This document shows, in pieces, positions 1-10,320 of a stretch of 64,000 nt of DNA; within the stretch, counting starts at the first letter, position 1; the number at the start of each line of letters is the position of its first letter. The notes beneath the pieces are model-generated. The model worked only from the letters and a program-made list of their open reading frames with translations, was not told the DNA's origin and ran no database searches. The DNA comes from Skeletonema tropicum (lineage: Eukaryota > Bacillariophyta > Thalassiosirophyceae > Thalassiosirales > Thalassiosiraceae), in the NCBI GenBank assembly GCA_037178625.1, contig CM074128.1, positions 4,836,001 to 4,900,000 of the forward strand, read 5' to 3'. The translations under genes and the position numbers were made by a program.

Positions 1-1380
1 TAAATATGGGCATGAACCGCTTCTAGTGTCCCATTATAGTCGGCGGCAATACTAGACAAGCACATTAGCACTGCTCAGACGGCTGGCGTGCGTAGAAGCG
101 ATGCTACAGTCTTGTATCTCATATATACATAGGTCCAGGCCAGCAGCACCACTTCCTACGGAATCGTATCTATCGTCGTAAATATGGGCATGAGCCGCTT
201 CTAGTGTCCCATTATAGTCGGCGGCAATACTAGACAAGCACATTAGCACTGCTCAGACGGCTGGCGTGCGTAGAAGCGATGCTACAGTCTCAAAGCTGAT
301 CTGAGAGGTCCAGGCCAGCAGCACCACTTCCTACGGAATCGTATCTATCGTCGTAAATATGGACATGAGCCGCTTCTAGTGTCCCATTATAGTCGGCGGC
401 AATACTAGACAAGCACATTAGCACTGCCCATACGCATACGACTGGCGTGCGTAGAAGCGATGCTATAATCTCGTAGATGATCTGAGAGGTCCAGGCCAGC
501 AACACCACTTCCTACGGAATCGTATCTATCGTCGTAAATATGTTCATGGGCCGCATCTAGTTTCCCATTATAGTCGGCGGCAATACTATACAAGCACATT
601 AGCACTGCTCAGACGCAGACGGCTGGCGTGCGTAGAAGCGATGCTTTAATCTCGTAGATGATCTGAGAGGTCCAGGCCAGCAGCACCACTTCCTACCGAA
701 GCGAGCTTTCGTATCAATCGTCATAAATATGGGCATGAACCGCTTCTAGTGTCCCATTATAGTCGGCGGCAATACTAGACAAGCACATTAGCACTGCTCA
801 GACGGCTGGCGTGCGTAGAAGCGATGCTACAGTCTCGTATCTCATATATACATAGGTCCAGGCCAGCAGCACAACTTCCTACGGAATCGTATCTATCGTC
901 GTAAATATGGGCATGAGCCGCTTCTAGTGTCCCATTATAGTCGGCGGCAATACTAGACAAGCACATTAGCACTGCTCAGACGCAGACAGCTGGCGTGCGT
1001 AGAAGCGATGCTACAGTCTCGTATTTCATATATAGGTCCAGGCCAGCAGCACCACTTCCTACGGAATCGTATCTATTGTCGTAAATATGGGCATGAGCCG
1101 CTTCTTGTGTCCCATTATAGTCGGCGGCAAAACTAGATAAGCACATTAGCACTGCTCAGACGGCTGGCGTGCGTAGAAGCGATGTTACAATCTCGTAGAT
1201 GATCTGAGAGGTCCAGGCCAGCAGCACCACTTCCTACCGAATCTCATCTATCGTCGTAAATTTGTTCATGAGCCGCTTCTAGTGTCCCATTATAGTCGGC
1301 GGCAATAGAGATATAATCTGATTAACTTTGTATTTATTTAATACTAGACAAGCACATTAGCACTGCTCAGACGGCTGCTG
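1..1380. repeat. Satellite-like tandem array, ~175-190 bp unit
   Basis: About seven and a half head-to-tail copies of one unit. The landmark ACTAGACAAGCACATTAG recurs at about 51, 229, 404, 584 (one base changed), 774, 952, 1132 and 1340, so the spacing is 175-190 bp, with a longer last interval. Each unit also holds the shared words TAGTCGGCGGCAAT and GGTCCAGGCCAGCA. Copies differ by point changes and small indels. The last copy is split at about 1308-1340 by roughly 30 bp of AT-rich DNA. Short reading frames of 65-75 codons arise once per unit only because the unit repeats; I do not regard them as genes. The array continues off the left edge. A second block with the same unit lies at 14457-14880. 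Confidence 0.93.
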
Positions 1381-1565
1381 TAATATTTATTCGGCAACCG
1401 AGGTAATTTTTTGTAATACAAATTCGTTATTCCATAAAATTACTTTGTGAGGACGGCTGAACAAAATGGATTACGGCGCATGCTGATGCTGGCAATCAAA
1501 CGGGAGTTGGATGCTACTATGCTTGAATATCCAACGTTTGGCTTCTTTCTCGCTTTGAGTCAATT

Positions 1566-1964
1566 ATGTTGACATCTGTCATTCTCGACTCCATGGCAGC
1601 AGGCATAATCTTCATTTTCTCCGACACTATCATGCCTACCCTTGCCACCTTGGACACAGACTTTGGAATTAGCATCATGAATGAAATCAATATTAACATT
1701 GTTAATCCAACTTTCGCCGTGGCTTTTTTCGGTGGCCTCATTTCTGCTTATCCTGCAGGAATCATGTGGAAGAATCCTAATGATTTCACCATACCTAGAA
1801 ACAATGTTTTGTTAGCCGTTGATCCAGAATCTGAAGAGGGTGCAAGTTATTGGGAGGTTCAATTTTTGAAAGGTTGGGTTGGCTGGAACAATGCTCGCTG
1901 CTTCTTTAGCGTTACGTCTGCTATTCTTGGAGGGCTTTCCCTTGCCTTTATGAGGAAGTCTTAG
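1566..1964 (+). CDS. DUF1772 (anthrone oxygenase-like) membrane protein
   Basis: A 132-aa protein matching the DUF1772 pattern over its whole length. It has an N-terminal hydrophobic helix with a small/aromatic-rich segment (AAGIIFIFSDTIMPTLATL), a second helix after an INI-NP-F motif (NPTFAVAFFGGLIS), a central N-V-P-x-NN-type loop seen here as IPRNNVLLAVDP, and a last helix preceded by W-x-x-WN-x-x-R (VGWNNARCFFSV). Family members are about 150 aa, so this is near full length. Some members act in anthrone oxidation, but most are uncharacterised, so no substrate is proposed. The start is the first Met of the frame. No obvious intron is needed. It lies directly downstream of the satellite array. 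Confidence 0.75.
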   Translation: MLTSVILDSMAAGIIFIFSDTIMPTLATLDTDFGISIMNEININIVNPTFAVAFFGGLISAYPAGIMWKNPNDFTIPRNNVLLAVDPESEEGASYWEVQFLKGWVGWNNARCFFSVTSAILGGLSLAFMRKS

Positions 1965-2761
1965 ACTAAAGTTATGTAAAAGTATCGATAATTGTACAAT
2001 TTGTTTACTTGACTTGAAACACTTGCTTATTACTTATGACCCTTGGATCGATTTCTTACAATGATAGAAGAACGGAAGATGTATAACATGATGTAAAATG
2101 TATAGTGCCGATCGCTTCTGGCTGTTTTCCTGTAGCGGCGAGACAAAAGATACGGATACGGCCCACTGTGCGGTGTCGATTTTGACATTGAGAGTAATCA
2201 GCTGAATGAAAGTTAGAATCTTAATTCGTAGTAGGCTAGGAAACAAGAAGCAGTTACCGCGGATTGGGTGTGAAATCCACCTCTACTTCTTCAGCAAAGT
2301 ACCGCTAGAGAGTACAGAAGTAAGTAGCATGCACAAGTCTGCAATTGAATGCATTCATTGTGGATACCTTGAATAAGACAAGTCCAGTACCGTTATGGAC
2401 AATATATTCTTTCTTCTTAGATGACCGGTACACGAAGGGTCACAAAGTCTCTACTTACAGTCTGCTTGCCCGCAGTTAGTAACGCAGCGCAGGATAAGCA
2501 AGCGGAGGAAAGGGTCGTCGCGCTATGCACTGATATTATTTCTCACCGCTATCTGGCTGCTCTAGAGAGAACTGAACACACTGCTCGAGAAGGATTTGCC
2601 TGCACCACGACAAAATTGTTTCTTCTGATGTGCAGCTGCAGATGCACGACTCCTTGCCTTTGCATTTGCTGCAAGTGAGCTCAAAATCAAAACCACTGTC
2701 GTAAAAAGTTTCAAGCACAAACATAAAACTGTCGAAATTTAATCAAGGAAGAGTAGTCATC
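1965..2761. other. Intergenic, no supported gene
   Basis: About 800 bp between the DUF1772 and oxidoreductase genes. It holds frames of 85 codons (2421-2678, plus) and 62 codons (2536-2724, minus) that overlap each other and show no family signature or biased composition beyond Cys-rich ends. The 3' part probably contains the oxidoreductase promoter. Confidence 0.5.
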
Positions 2762-3601
2762 ATGATGAAAGCTGTGGTCTTAGTTGACAAGAACATGGTG
2801 AAAATCCGAGACATAGACTTAAAGGTTGGTGATGCAGTGTATGGCCACCTGCAGTATTCTCGAAGCACTAAACAGGGTGCTTTCGCTGATTTTATCACAG
2901 TTCCGGCATCTGAATGTGCCAAGATTCCCGAAGGCATTGAATTGGATGCAGCTGCAGCAGTGACGACTGAGGCGCTAACGGCTCTTCAAGCAATAAGAGA
3001 CAAAGGTGGGTTGACCGAAGAAAAAAACCTTCTGATCATTGCGGCAGGTGGCGGCGTAGGTACTCAAGCCGTCCAGATTGCAAAATTACCGAAGGCAGGG
3101 AAAGTGCATGCAGTTTGTTCCACCAAAGATGTATCGAATGCAACGAAGCTAGGAGCGGATCTTGTCATTAATCGTATCAAAAAGGACGTCACCAAGACCC
3201 TGAGCGCTGCGTCATACGATGTAATCTTCGACACATCTGGCAAGTATTCACTCATGAAGATGCACTACGCTATGAAGAGAGGAGGGACCTTCGTATCAAC
3301 CGTTCCACACCTGACTGAATATCCACCCTTTTCCTGGATTATTGGTAGTGTAACAGGGAAAAGTTCCAAGTCACTCATGGTCAAGTGTAACCGTCAAGAC
3401 CTCGAGCTCGTTGCCGAATGGCTGAAAGCAGGTGGCATCACCGTTCCGATCGATAGCATATATAATGTCGAAGATATCATTGAAGCTATCGAACGTCAGG
3501 ACAGTGGTAAAAAGTCAGGGCGAGTGGTTATCAAAGTAGCAGACGGTTGGCAGTATTGCTGTCTCGTCCTCATTCCCAATTTTGTTGGGTATATGTTATA
3601 A
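2762..3601 (+). CDS. Medium-chain (zinc-independent) quinone oxidoreductase-like, N-terminal domain shortened
   Basis: A 279-aa member of the MDR superfamily of NAD(P)H-dependent oxidoreductases. The Rossmann nucleotide-binding loop is clear (AAGGGVGTQAVQIAK, near residues 97-111), followed by KVHAVCSTKD, LGADLVIN, VIFDTSG, and the C-terminal KKSGRVVIKV typical of NADPH:quinone reductases. The N-terminal GroES-like domain is wrong: the first strand (MKAVVLVDKNMVKIRDID) runs directly into LKVGDAVYG, so roughly 50-60 residues normally between them (the G-x-D-x-x-x-x-G core) are missing. Either the gene has lost an internal segment, which would disturb the active-site domain, or the true 5' end uses an exon I cannot identify. 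The last ~20 residues are hydrophobic and beyond the usual family end. Confidence 0.7.
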   Translation: MMKAVVLVDKNMVKIRDIDLKVGDAVYGHLQYSRSTKQGAFADFITVPASECAKIPEGIELDAAAAVTTEALTALQAIRDKGGLTEEKNLLIIAAGGGVGTQAVQIAKLPKAGKVHAVCSTKDVSNATKLGADLVINRIKKDVTKTLSAASYDVIFDTSGKYSLMKMHYAMKRGGTFVSTVPHLTEYPPFSWIIGSVTGKSSKSLMVKCNRQDLELVAEWLKAGGITVPIDSIYNVEDIIEAIERQDSGKKSGRVVIKVADGWQYCCLVLIPNFVGYML

Positions 3602-3696
3602 CATTTGCATGAAAATGAATAGTCGAGAATCACACAACACACAACCCGCCCTCATGTCAGCTGTTTTCTCTAAATAGGCTAAGATAGCTTATCTTC

Positions 3697-3966
3697 TTTC
3701 TCGAAACCAATCACACGTGAAACATTTTCGTGTCGGTCACACTTTTTCGATCCCAAAATGAAGTCTTCCAGAATCTTATTGTCACAGATGAGGGGATGGG
3801 ATCACATTCTTAGCTAGCTGTTTATGTCACGCGTATGCCAACCATTCATTTCTTTTCTCGAAACCAATCACACTGAAACATTTTCGTGTGGGTCACACTT
3901 TTTCGATCCCATGAAGTCACTTATTCACACAGACGAAAGATGGGATCCCATTCCCTAGCAGTTCAT
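3697..3966. repeat. Two direct repeats upstream of the protease gene
   Basis: A block of about 115 bp at 3697-3812 recurs at 3854-3966, offset by about 157 bp. Shared words include CTCGAAACCAATCACAC, AAACATTTTCGTGT, GGTCACACTTTTTCGATCCC and a GATGGGATC-CATTC end. The second copy ends about 100 bp before the protease start codon, so the pair sits where promoter elements would be expected. The region also has an ACACACAC tract. Confidence 0.8.
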
Positions 3967-4063
3967 GGTTACACACACACACGCACTCATGCCAATCATG
4001 AAATCATTTCATAATCATTAGGAGCATCATTCCACACTTAGTCCAATAAAAGCATCGACCACC

Positions 4064-5668
4064 ATGAAAGTATCTGCTCTGCTGTTAGCCCAACTACTTC
4101 AAGCTTCCTCTACCGGGGCTCGCCTGTTCCAGAATACGAGGACGAGGGAAATGAGTATAGTTAGTAAGAATGAAGATGATACTGATCGTATTATTAACGG
4201 TGTCGAAGCGGAAGAGGATAGGTATTCTCATATGGTATCTCTGTCTGATAACAATGGTGCGTTTGTACTTTCTATATTATCTTCAAATTATGTTGCTTCC
4301 TCAACTTCTTGCACTCACACTCAAAATGAATGTTCAACTTACAACTTACGAATCAAGGTCACTTTTGCGGAGCATCACTCATTGCTAACGATATAGTGCT
4401 ATCAGCAGCACATTGTGCAGGTAATTACACACATAGTTTGGTCTTCTTTGTTGCATGAAGTCTCTCACACACTCACTAACAATTCATGACTGATACCTCA
4501 TTCTTCCCCAGGTGGTGGCTACGACGCCATCATTGGTAGGCACAAGCACAATGATAGAGATGGCGACGAAGTACCCGTGTCTAAAGAATTCATTCATCCA
4601 AATTACAACGATCGGACCACGAACAACGACTTCATGGTATTGAAGTTGTCTCGTAAAACAACCGCAGGTACACCAGTGCAGATCAATTCCTCAGGTTCGT
4701 CTCCAAAAGACGGACAACAGGTCGTCGTCATGGGCTTTGGTGTCACCAATGAAAACACTCAGCAGACGAGTAACAAATTGATGGAAGTCACTGTGGATGT
4801 TGTCTCGGATGCAGATTGTCGTGAAGCGTATGGAAATGAATTCACCCCCTCGACAATGCTCTGTGCAGCTAGCCGTTCCAAAGACAGCTGCCAAGGTGAT
4901 AGTGGTGGTCCCGTAAGTCGTTTGTGTCAGAAGATTGCTCGTACTATTGCGTCACCCCCCTACCATACTCACAGCCAATTTTTCTTTTACGTCGCTCCAG
5001 TTAATCATCAAAGGCAGCAATTCTGCGACCGATATCCAGGTTGGGATTGTCAGTTGGGGTTATGGATGCGCGGATCCTAGCGTAAGTGCATGCTGAAATC
5101 TCTTATCTGTTTTGAAGCAATCACTCTTTTATCGTATCAAACGCTTTTCATTCCCAAGTCTAACGTCTGTTCCTTTTCAATATAACTCTCTTAGTACCCG
5201 GGTGTATACGCGGAAGCAAGTGCTGGGTATGATTTCATCCAAAAAATCGTTTGTCAAGAAAGTCAAGATGCAAACGCTAGAGAAACCTTTGGATGCAGCG
5301 GTATTGCTTCTGGCGCAGCTATAGCACCAAGCAGTGGAGGCAGCTCATCAGGTAGTTCAGTTTCTCAGGCAAATAATGATGATTTCAACTATGACGATTT
5401 TGGATTCAGCTCCGGTGTCTCAGGCTCAGGCTCTGGAGGAAGTTGGGGCTGGGATGACTACACTGACGACGATTGGGACTATGATTATGATGATGATTGG
5501 GGTAGTGGAGCGTCAGCGTCATTTGGTAGCGGCGGAGGGTGGGATGACTATGGCTACGAATATGATGATGACGATGATAGGGTAGCTTCGACACAAGGCC
5601 AGTCGTCCGGTGGTGGAGGCGGCTGGAGCGGATCGATGGCTGGTTGGTGGGCCAATTTGTGGAATTAA
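4064..5668 (+). CDS. Secreted trypsin-like serine protease (S1), five exons
   Basis: Exons 4064-4256, 4358-4420, 4512-4912, 5001-5081 and 5195-5668 join in frame to 403 aa; all four introns are GT-AG. An N-terminal hydrophobic signal peptide (MKVSALLLAQLLQASSTGA) precedes a short propeptide and the trypsin activation-type start IINGVEAE. The catalytic triad is present: His83 in SAAHC, Asp125 in TNNDFMVLKL, Ser216 in GDSGGP. Asp210, six residues before Ser216, predicts trypsin-like cleavage after Arg/Lys. VSWGYGCADP and YPGVYAE are standard S1 motifs. The last ~130 residues form an unusual low-complexity tail, rich in Gly, Ser, Asp, Trp and Tyr (WGWDDYTDDDWDYDYDDDWG). This may bind cations or surfaces; that is inference. 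The upstream direct repeats may be regulatory. Confidence 0.93.
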
Positions 5669-6133
5669 ATCCTATTAAAACGCTGATGTAAATCATTGTG
5701 TTTGTTTGTTTTGCGCTGCTTGAATAATCGCGTAACCTGACTCTGCGTTGTTTTTCAAAGTTGACGATAGTGTTGATTGGGTGCGTGTGACAGTTTCTAA
5801 ACATCATCAATCAATCCGATCGAGTCAGCGACTTTCACATCAATTATTGGTTGTTATATTTTGCATTGGCATTCTTTCGTTTCATACTGTCAATCTAGGC
5901 GTCCTTTTCATCCAGGAGTCTTCAGTTCCGTCCAAATCGTCTCGAGGCAATCCATGAAATATCATAGGGAGACGTAGACCCGCAGTTTGGGGTCTACAGC
6001 TCTCGCCTACCCTTCTCGTGTATCGCTCTAGTAGGTTAGCCTACTTACGCTTGAGACCAATCAAGGTACATACTTAGTCTCTCTGCCACGCCCGACCGTT
6101 TCGTGTAGCACAGAACGTCTCATTCCCTTAGAC
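5669..6133. other. Intergenic with two perfect hairpins
   Basis: No gene seen. Two clean stem-loops lie close together: GTAGACCC-8 nt-GGGTCTAC at 5974-5997 and AGTAGG-TTAG-CCTACT at 6030-6045. A ~37-bp word at about 5769-5805 (TGTTGATTGGGTGCGTGTGA and on) recurs at 14281-14317. The right edge is the start of the inverted-repeat element at 6134. Confidence 0.6.
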
Positions 6134-7203
6134 GATCTGTTACATCGAATCCTAGGATTCTGAAAATCCTAGGATTCGATGCCGGCGAATCCTTGGACTT
6201 CGGAATCCTAGGATTCGTGAGGGGGCTGCACATCGAATCCTTGGATTGTCCGAATCCTAGGATTCCTGCCTCCGAATCCTAGGATTCCTGCTCCGAATCC
6301 TAGGATTCGCCGGCTCTGATCCATCGAATCCTTGGATTGATGGGCGAAGATGAAGACACCTCGACCGACCATGATACGATATCGCTGCTATGCAGCAGTA
6401 GATAAGGAGGGGCATCAAGTAATTACAAAGGCAACCAACCCGCTCCCTCGCCTCTAATATGATTAAAGACGACGGCTTAGTCACCTGGAGCGGAAGGAAA
6501 CGCCACGACGTCGCCTACACGGTACAAAAAGTTTGCATAATTATTCGTTTCCGTCGAACATCAACACAACAATCAACTACAATTCAATGCAAACGGCGAA
6601 GATATCGATCAAACAAGCATTAAAAATTCATTATTACGATAACATGCATCCGTGGGAGCCATATTAATGATAGATTGAGGGGAATATGACATTTATCAAG
6701 TATTACTTCTAATAATTTACATCACATACCAACAATTAATAATAACATAGTCTATCTGATACTTTAAACTCTGTATTACGTACCACCAAGACATACACAT
6801 TCATTAGAAGAGTATGATTGAATGGTACATGAATACAACTCATTTGTTGTTATTGACTTTGTTGTTATCGGCTATCTCGAGTGCTGATTATTGCGTATTG
6901 CGTACTCTGGATGTGAAAATTAAATTATGTCGGTCGACGTGTGTATTGGCGATGGTAGCGCCGAGAATAATAACGGTCGAGAGAACATCGTCGGCATAAT
7001 CTAAAATAGTGTGAAGTAAGTATCTGCTATGTTGTTGCTGCAGCAGTAGCCCTCTCTAGTAGGCGTTACTTCATCATCGTGGAGTTCTTCTTCAAGCAAG
7101 CCTTGCCAGAATCCTAGGATTCGGACGTCATGTTTTATCGAATCCTAGGATTCGGAGCAGGAATCCTAGGATTCGGAAATCCAAGGATTCGATGTAACAG
7201 ATC
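6134..7203. mobile_element. Palindrome-rich inverted-repeat element, copy 1
   Basis: A 1070-bp element with identical 19-bp ends: GATCTGTTACATCGAATCC at 6134 and its reverse complement ending at 7203. Both flanks (about 200 bp left, 100 bp right) carry repeated copies of the 14-bp palindrome GAATCCTAGGATTC, at least eight in all, plus variants such as GAATCCTTGGATT. The interior has no long reading frame; a 61-codon frame at 6814-6999 is not supported. A second copy at 47848-48810 shares nearly the whole interior, so this is a dispersed element and not a local duplication. No convincing target-site duplication is visible. It is most likely a non-autonomous DNA element mobilised by a protein encoded elsewhere. 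Confidence 0.82.
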
Positions 7204-7589
7204 ACTCACTTCTCACCAATCTTTATCCTTGTTATGTATCCTTACCATGTAATTATATTATTAGTTGATGTTATCGCAGTAGTACTGATTAGTCTGTATA
7301 TATTACATAATCATTAACGTAGAGTGAGAAACGAATCGGTTTATCAGACAGCCATTCTCACGGCTGCATCTACGATGGCAGCGTTCGAAAAGAATAGAAT
7401 ACGGGGAGAAAATGATGACAATATTTATTCTATTCTCCGACGGGGAGGAACGCGGACATAATAAGTATGAGGAAATGGAACCAGTTCACTGAGGTTCTAT
7501 TTGACTGAGAGGAACGATAAGATGAATTTGTCGAGGAATGCGAGAGGAAAGAAGGAAAGAGATTCGATATCGATATAAAGAATTGCCGA

Positions 7590-8330
7590 GGACGCCGGCA
7601 TAGTAATTGGCCCCCCAGTAAGGACACCTGGGATATCAACAACCATCGCCGAGGAATGCCGGCGATAAATAAATCGGCCCTGCTGGGGAGGAATGCCCCC
7701 GTCTGCATAAAAGGAATTGGCCCAAAAGATAGTCCGAAGACTTTAAACTGGGAACAAATAAATAATCATCCAGGAGGGATGATCGGAACAATAATCACCC
7801 AGGAGGGGTGATCGGTACAATATAATCATCCAGGAGGGATGATCGGAACAATAATCACCCAGGAGGGGTGATCGGAACAATACAAATTTTCATAATCACC
7901 GACGGGTCATCGGAAGAATAGAAGGGTGATCGGAAAAACTGAAATACTGCAAGGAGCCAGTATAGACCCTGCAAGGAGCCAAGGGCGATGGAAATTGCTG
8001 CAAGGAGCCAGTGATAACACGGGAAATCGGAAATTGCTGCAAGGAGCCAGTGATAACACGGGAAATCGGAAATTGCTGCAAGGAGCCAGTGATAACACGG
8101 GAAATTGCTGCAAGGAGCCAGCAGATAGGGAATATTACAGAATATCGCTGCAAGGAGCCAGCAGAATCACGGAAGGAATAGGGATAACAGAGATATTAAC
8201 GATGTAACAGTCAATGGCAAAGTGCCGCCGCATTCTTGGAAAGATAAAGGAAAAGTAAACGTAAGTGGCAAAGTGCCACCGCGTCGTTGGAGATAGAAAA
8301 GAAAGAAAAATACCTCCAGGAGGTGGGGCC
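7590..8330. repeat. Array of short hairpins with purine loops
   Basis: Successive stem-loops of 4-7 bp share loops of the type AGGAG/GAGGAAT/TAAGGAC. Clear ones are ATCGCC-10 nt-GGCGAT (7645-7666), GGGG-AGGAATG-CCCC (near 7685-7700), ATCATCC-5 nt-GGATGAT (7765-7783 and 7825-7843), ATCACCC-5 nt-GGGTGAT (7794-7812 and 7854-7872), GTGGCA-4 nt-TGCCAC (near 8265-8280) and ACCTCC-A-GGAGGT (8312-8324). CCCAG-8 nt-CTGGG lies just before, near 7615-7632. A five- to six-copy GCTGCAAGGAGCCAG repeat fills 7960-8165. The alternation of ATCATCC/GGATGAT with ATCACCC/GGGTGAT preserves pairing through matched changes on both sides. Confidence 0.75.
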
Positions 8331-9104
8331 AGTAGAGCCTATCGTCTTCGAAAAGAAAGAGAAATACCACTAGAATAGGAAGGAGATACAAAAGAAAGAA
8401 AAATACCACTAGAATAGGAAGGAATGAAATAGATCACCGAGTAAGTGAGGCGAACACCCGAAGGAGAGCATAAATAGTAGTAGTCATGGTCGCAGTGCCT
8501 GACGGAGAAAAGATGGCCGAAGTGCCGACGTAAAGTGAGAAGGCCGGAGTGCCTGTAATGTTGGTAAATGAAAAAGAATAGGGACCGTGATTGACCAGGA
8601 AGAGAGATAGGAACATTTCGTATGAGAGACGACAAGAGAGCTGAAAAGGCCAGAGTAGTAGACGAAAACTAATGTGCACCCAGAAGATAGGGTCACCGTT
8701 AACTATGTCATATTAGTTAGATTAGAGTGGCCGCACCTCGGACGAAAGCTGAGGGGAGATACTCTAGAAGGAGAGATGTCGAACACGATAATCAACGTGA
8801 AGCCTTTGATATCCAGGGAGACAGTCCGATAGAGGACAACTGCCGTATTCGAGGAGTAGAATACCGAAGAAAATTGAGCAGAACTAAGAGACAGATGAAT
8901 AGCAAGAACAGCGGTTAACCAACAGATGACATAAACTCTGCGAGATCGTAGAGACCTGACTTATCGGACCAGAACGAGAGTGCTCACGGTAATGAACACG
9001 GGCCGGTAATATAATAGGTTGCACGTCACGGATGTCAAGTACACTATCCAAAACCTCATGGAGAGATCTGACATGGAATCGGAGACAAGATACTATGAGA
9101 TATA

Positions 9105-9141
9105 CAAGCATCCCTGCTTGATATACAAGCATCCCTGCTTG
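9105..9141. repeat. Duplicated hairpin CAAGCA-TCCC-TGCTTG
   Basis: The sequence ATATACAAGCATCCCTGCTTG occurs twice in tandem at about 9100-9120 and 9121-9141. Each copy contains a six-base-pair stem (CAAGCA with TGCTTG) around a four-base loop, in the same style as the hairpins at 7.6-8.3 kb. Confidence 0.85.
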
Positions 9142-10124
9142 AGAATGAGATCAAACGTTAAACCACGACAAGTATGAATAAAAATCCTTTTGAGGGCATA
9201 AATGCGAGAATAGTATTCGGGACTGCTCTGCATGAGAAGTCGATTGCAAATGGAAGCCGGGAAGAGGTTGATCTCAAGACATGAATATAAGCAATGTGAA
9301 ACTGAAACACAAGATGAATGCTTGAACGCTTACAGTTACAGCAAAGCTATGACATTTAAGGTTATGGCATTTTGAGCCGACCGGCGTGATTGTTACTCTG
9401 ATGATATGTATGTGCAAGTACCTTGGCACAATTCGTGTGAACATCCCTTTATCTTAGGTCAAACCAGATCAGTGAATGGCATCCCGGGTATATTGAGTAC
9501 AGGACATCCGCAGACAGAGCTACGTGATGTTGCGAGAAAGATGGGGAGAGAATGGCACAGAGTGTGTCATCTAACAACTCCTCCTCCAGGAAGGGAGAGG
9601 GAGAGAAAGAGAGAAATGGACAGCACTTGCTGTAAAAATAAGGAATAGGTGGCAACTCGATCATAACAAGAAACGGCTTGTCAACAAGTACTTGATAGGG
9701 AGTAGCTTCATGCCATGTGATGAGACAGGGACAAAGACAAATTCCATGATGTTGTACATACAATATACCTTGGGATCGGCGTACAGAAGATCGTAGCAAC
9801 AGAGTTGGTTACCCTAGAACTTTATGACGGAGCAAATATTAGATGCGTGTAATGGTGCACGGGCATTCAAAGTGAATCGGAAGCGAACACAAATATTAAC
9901 AATCAATCGACAAACATTCTTATTTTGAATCGCAGGTTTGATGTGGTTGAGATGTCAAGAAATAGGAAGACCTCATCTTGGCAAAAGATCCCTCAGTATA
10001 AGCGTAGCCAATATATAGTACAAGCTGTATCGCTTTGATAACAGCGGGCGCGAATACAAGCTGTAGTCTATGACAATGTGTAAGAGACAAGAAATTGGAT
10101 GTAGCCAGAACAACACGACCGCGG

Positions 10125-10320
10125 ACGTTATTATCCATCATGATGAGCCGAGGAGGTAGTTTGAAGAACGGACCGCAGACAAGGACGTTACTATCCATCA
10201 TGATGAGCGGATGATAATCTAACCCGAATTGATGGAGAAACGCCCTGCGGCAAAGGGGAAACAAAGCTGAAGAGAATAGATTGATGGAGAAACGCCCTGC
10301 GGCAAAAGGACGAACAAATG
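10125..10320. repeat. Two pairs of short direct repeats
   Basis: A ~25-bp word with core TATCCATCATGATGAGC occurs at about 10130-10150 and 10190-10210. Right after, ATTGATGGAGAAACGCCCTG with a following CGGCAAA occurs at about 10229-10255 and 10280-10305, and GGACGAACAAATGTACGAG occurs at about 10308 and 10333. These pairs look like independent local duplications, not one tandem array. Confidence 0.75.

Noticed and set aside
52..972. Minus-strand frames of 65-72 codons beginning MLMCLSSIAADYN
   Set aside because: They recur once per satellite unit with the same sequence and are explained by the tandem repeat; no independent coding evidence.
2421..2724. Overlapping 85- and 62-codon frames with many Cys
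   Set aside because: They overlap on opposite strands, have no recognisable domain and no splice partner.
7761..7875. CRISPR array
   Set aside because: Repeats are short hairpins with almost no spacer diversity, the genome is eukaryotic, and no cas gene is present.
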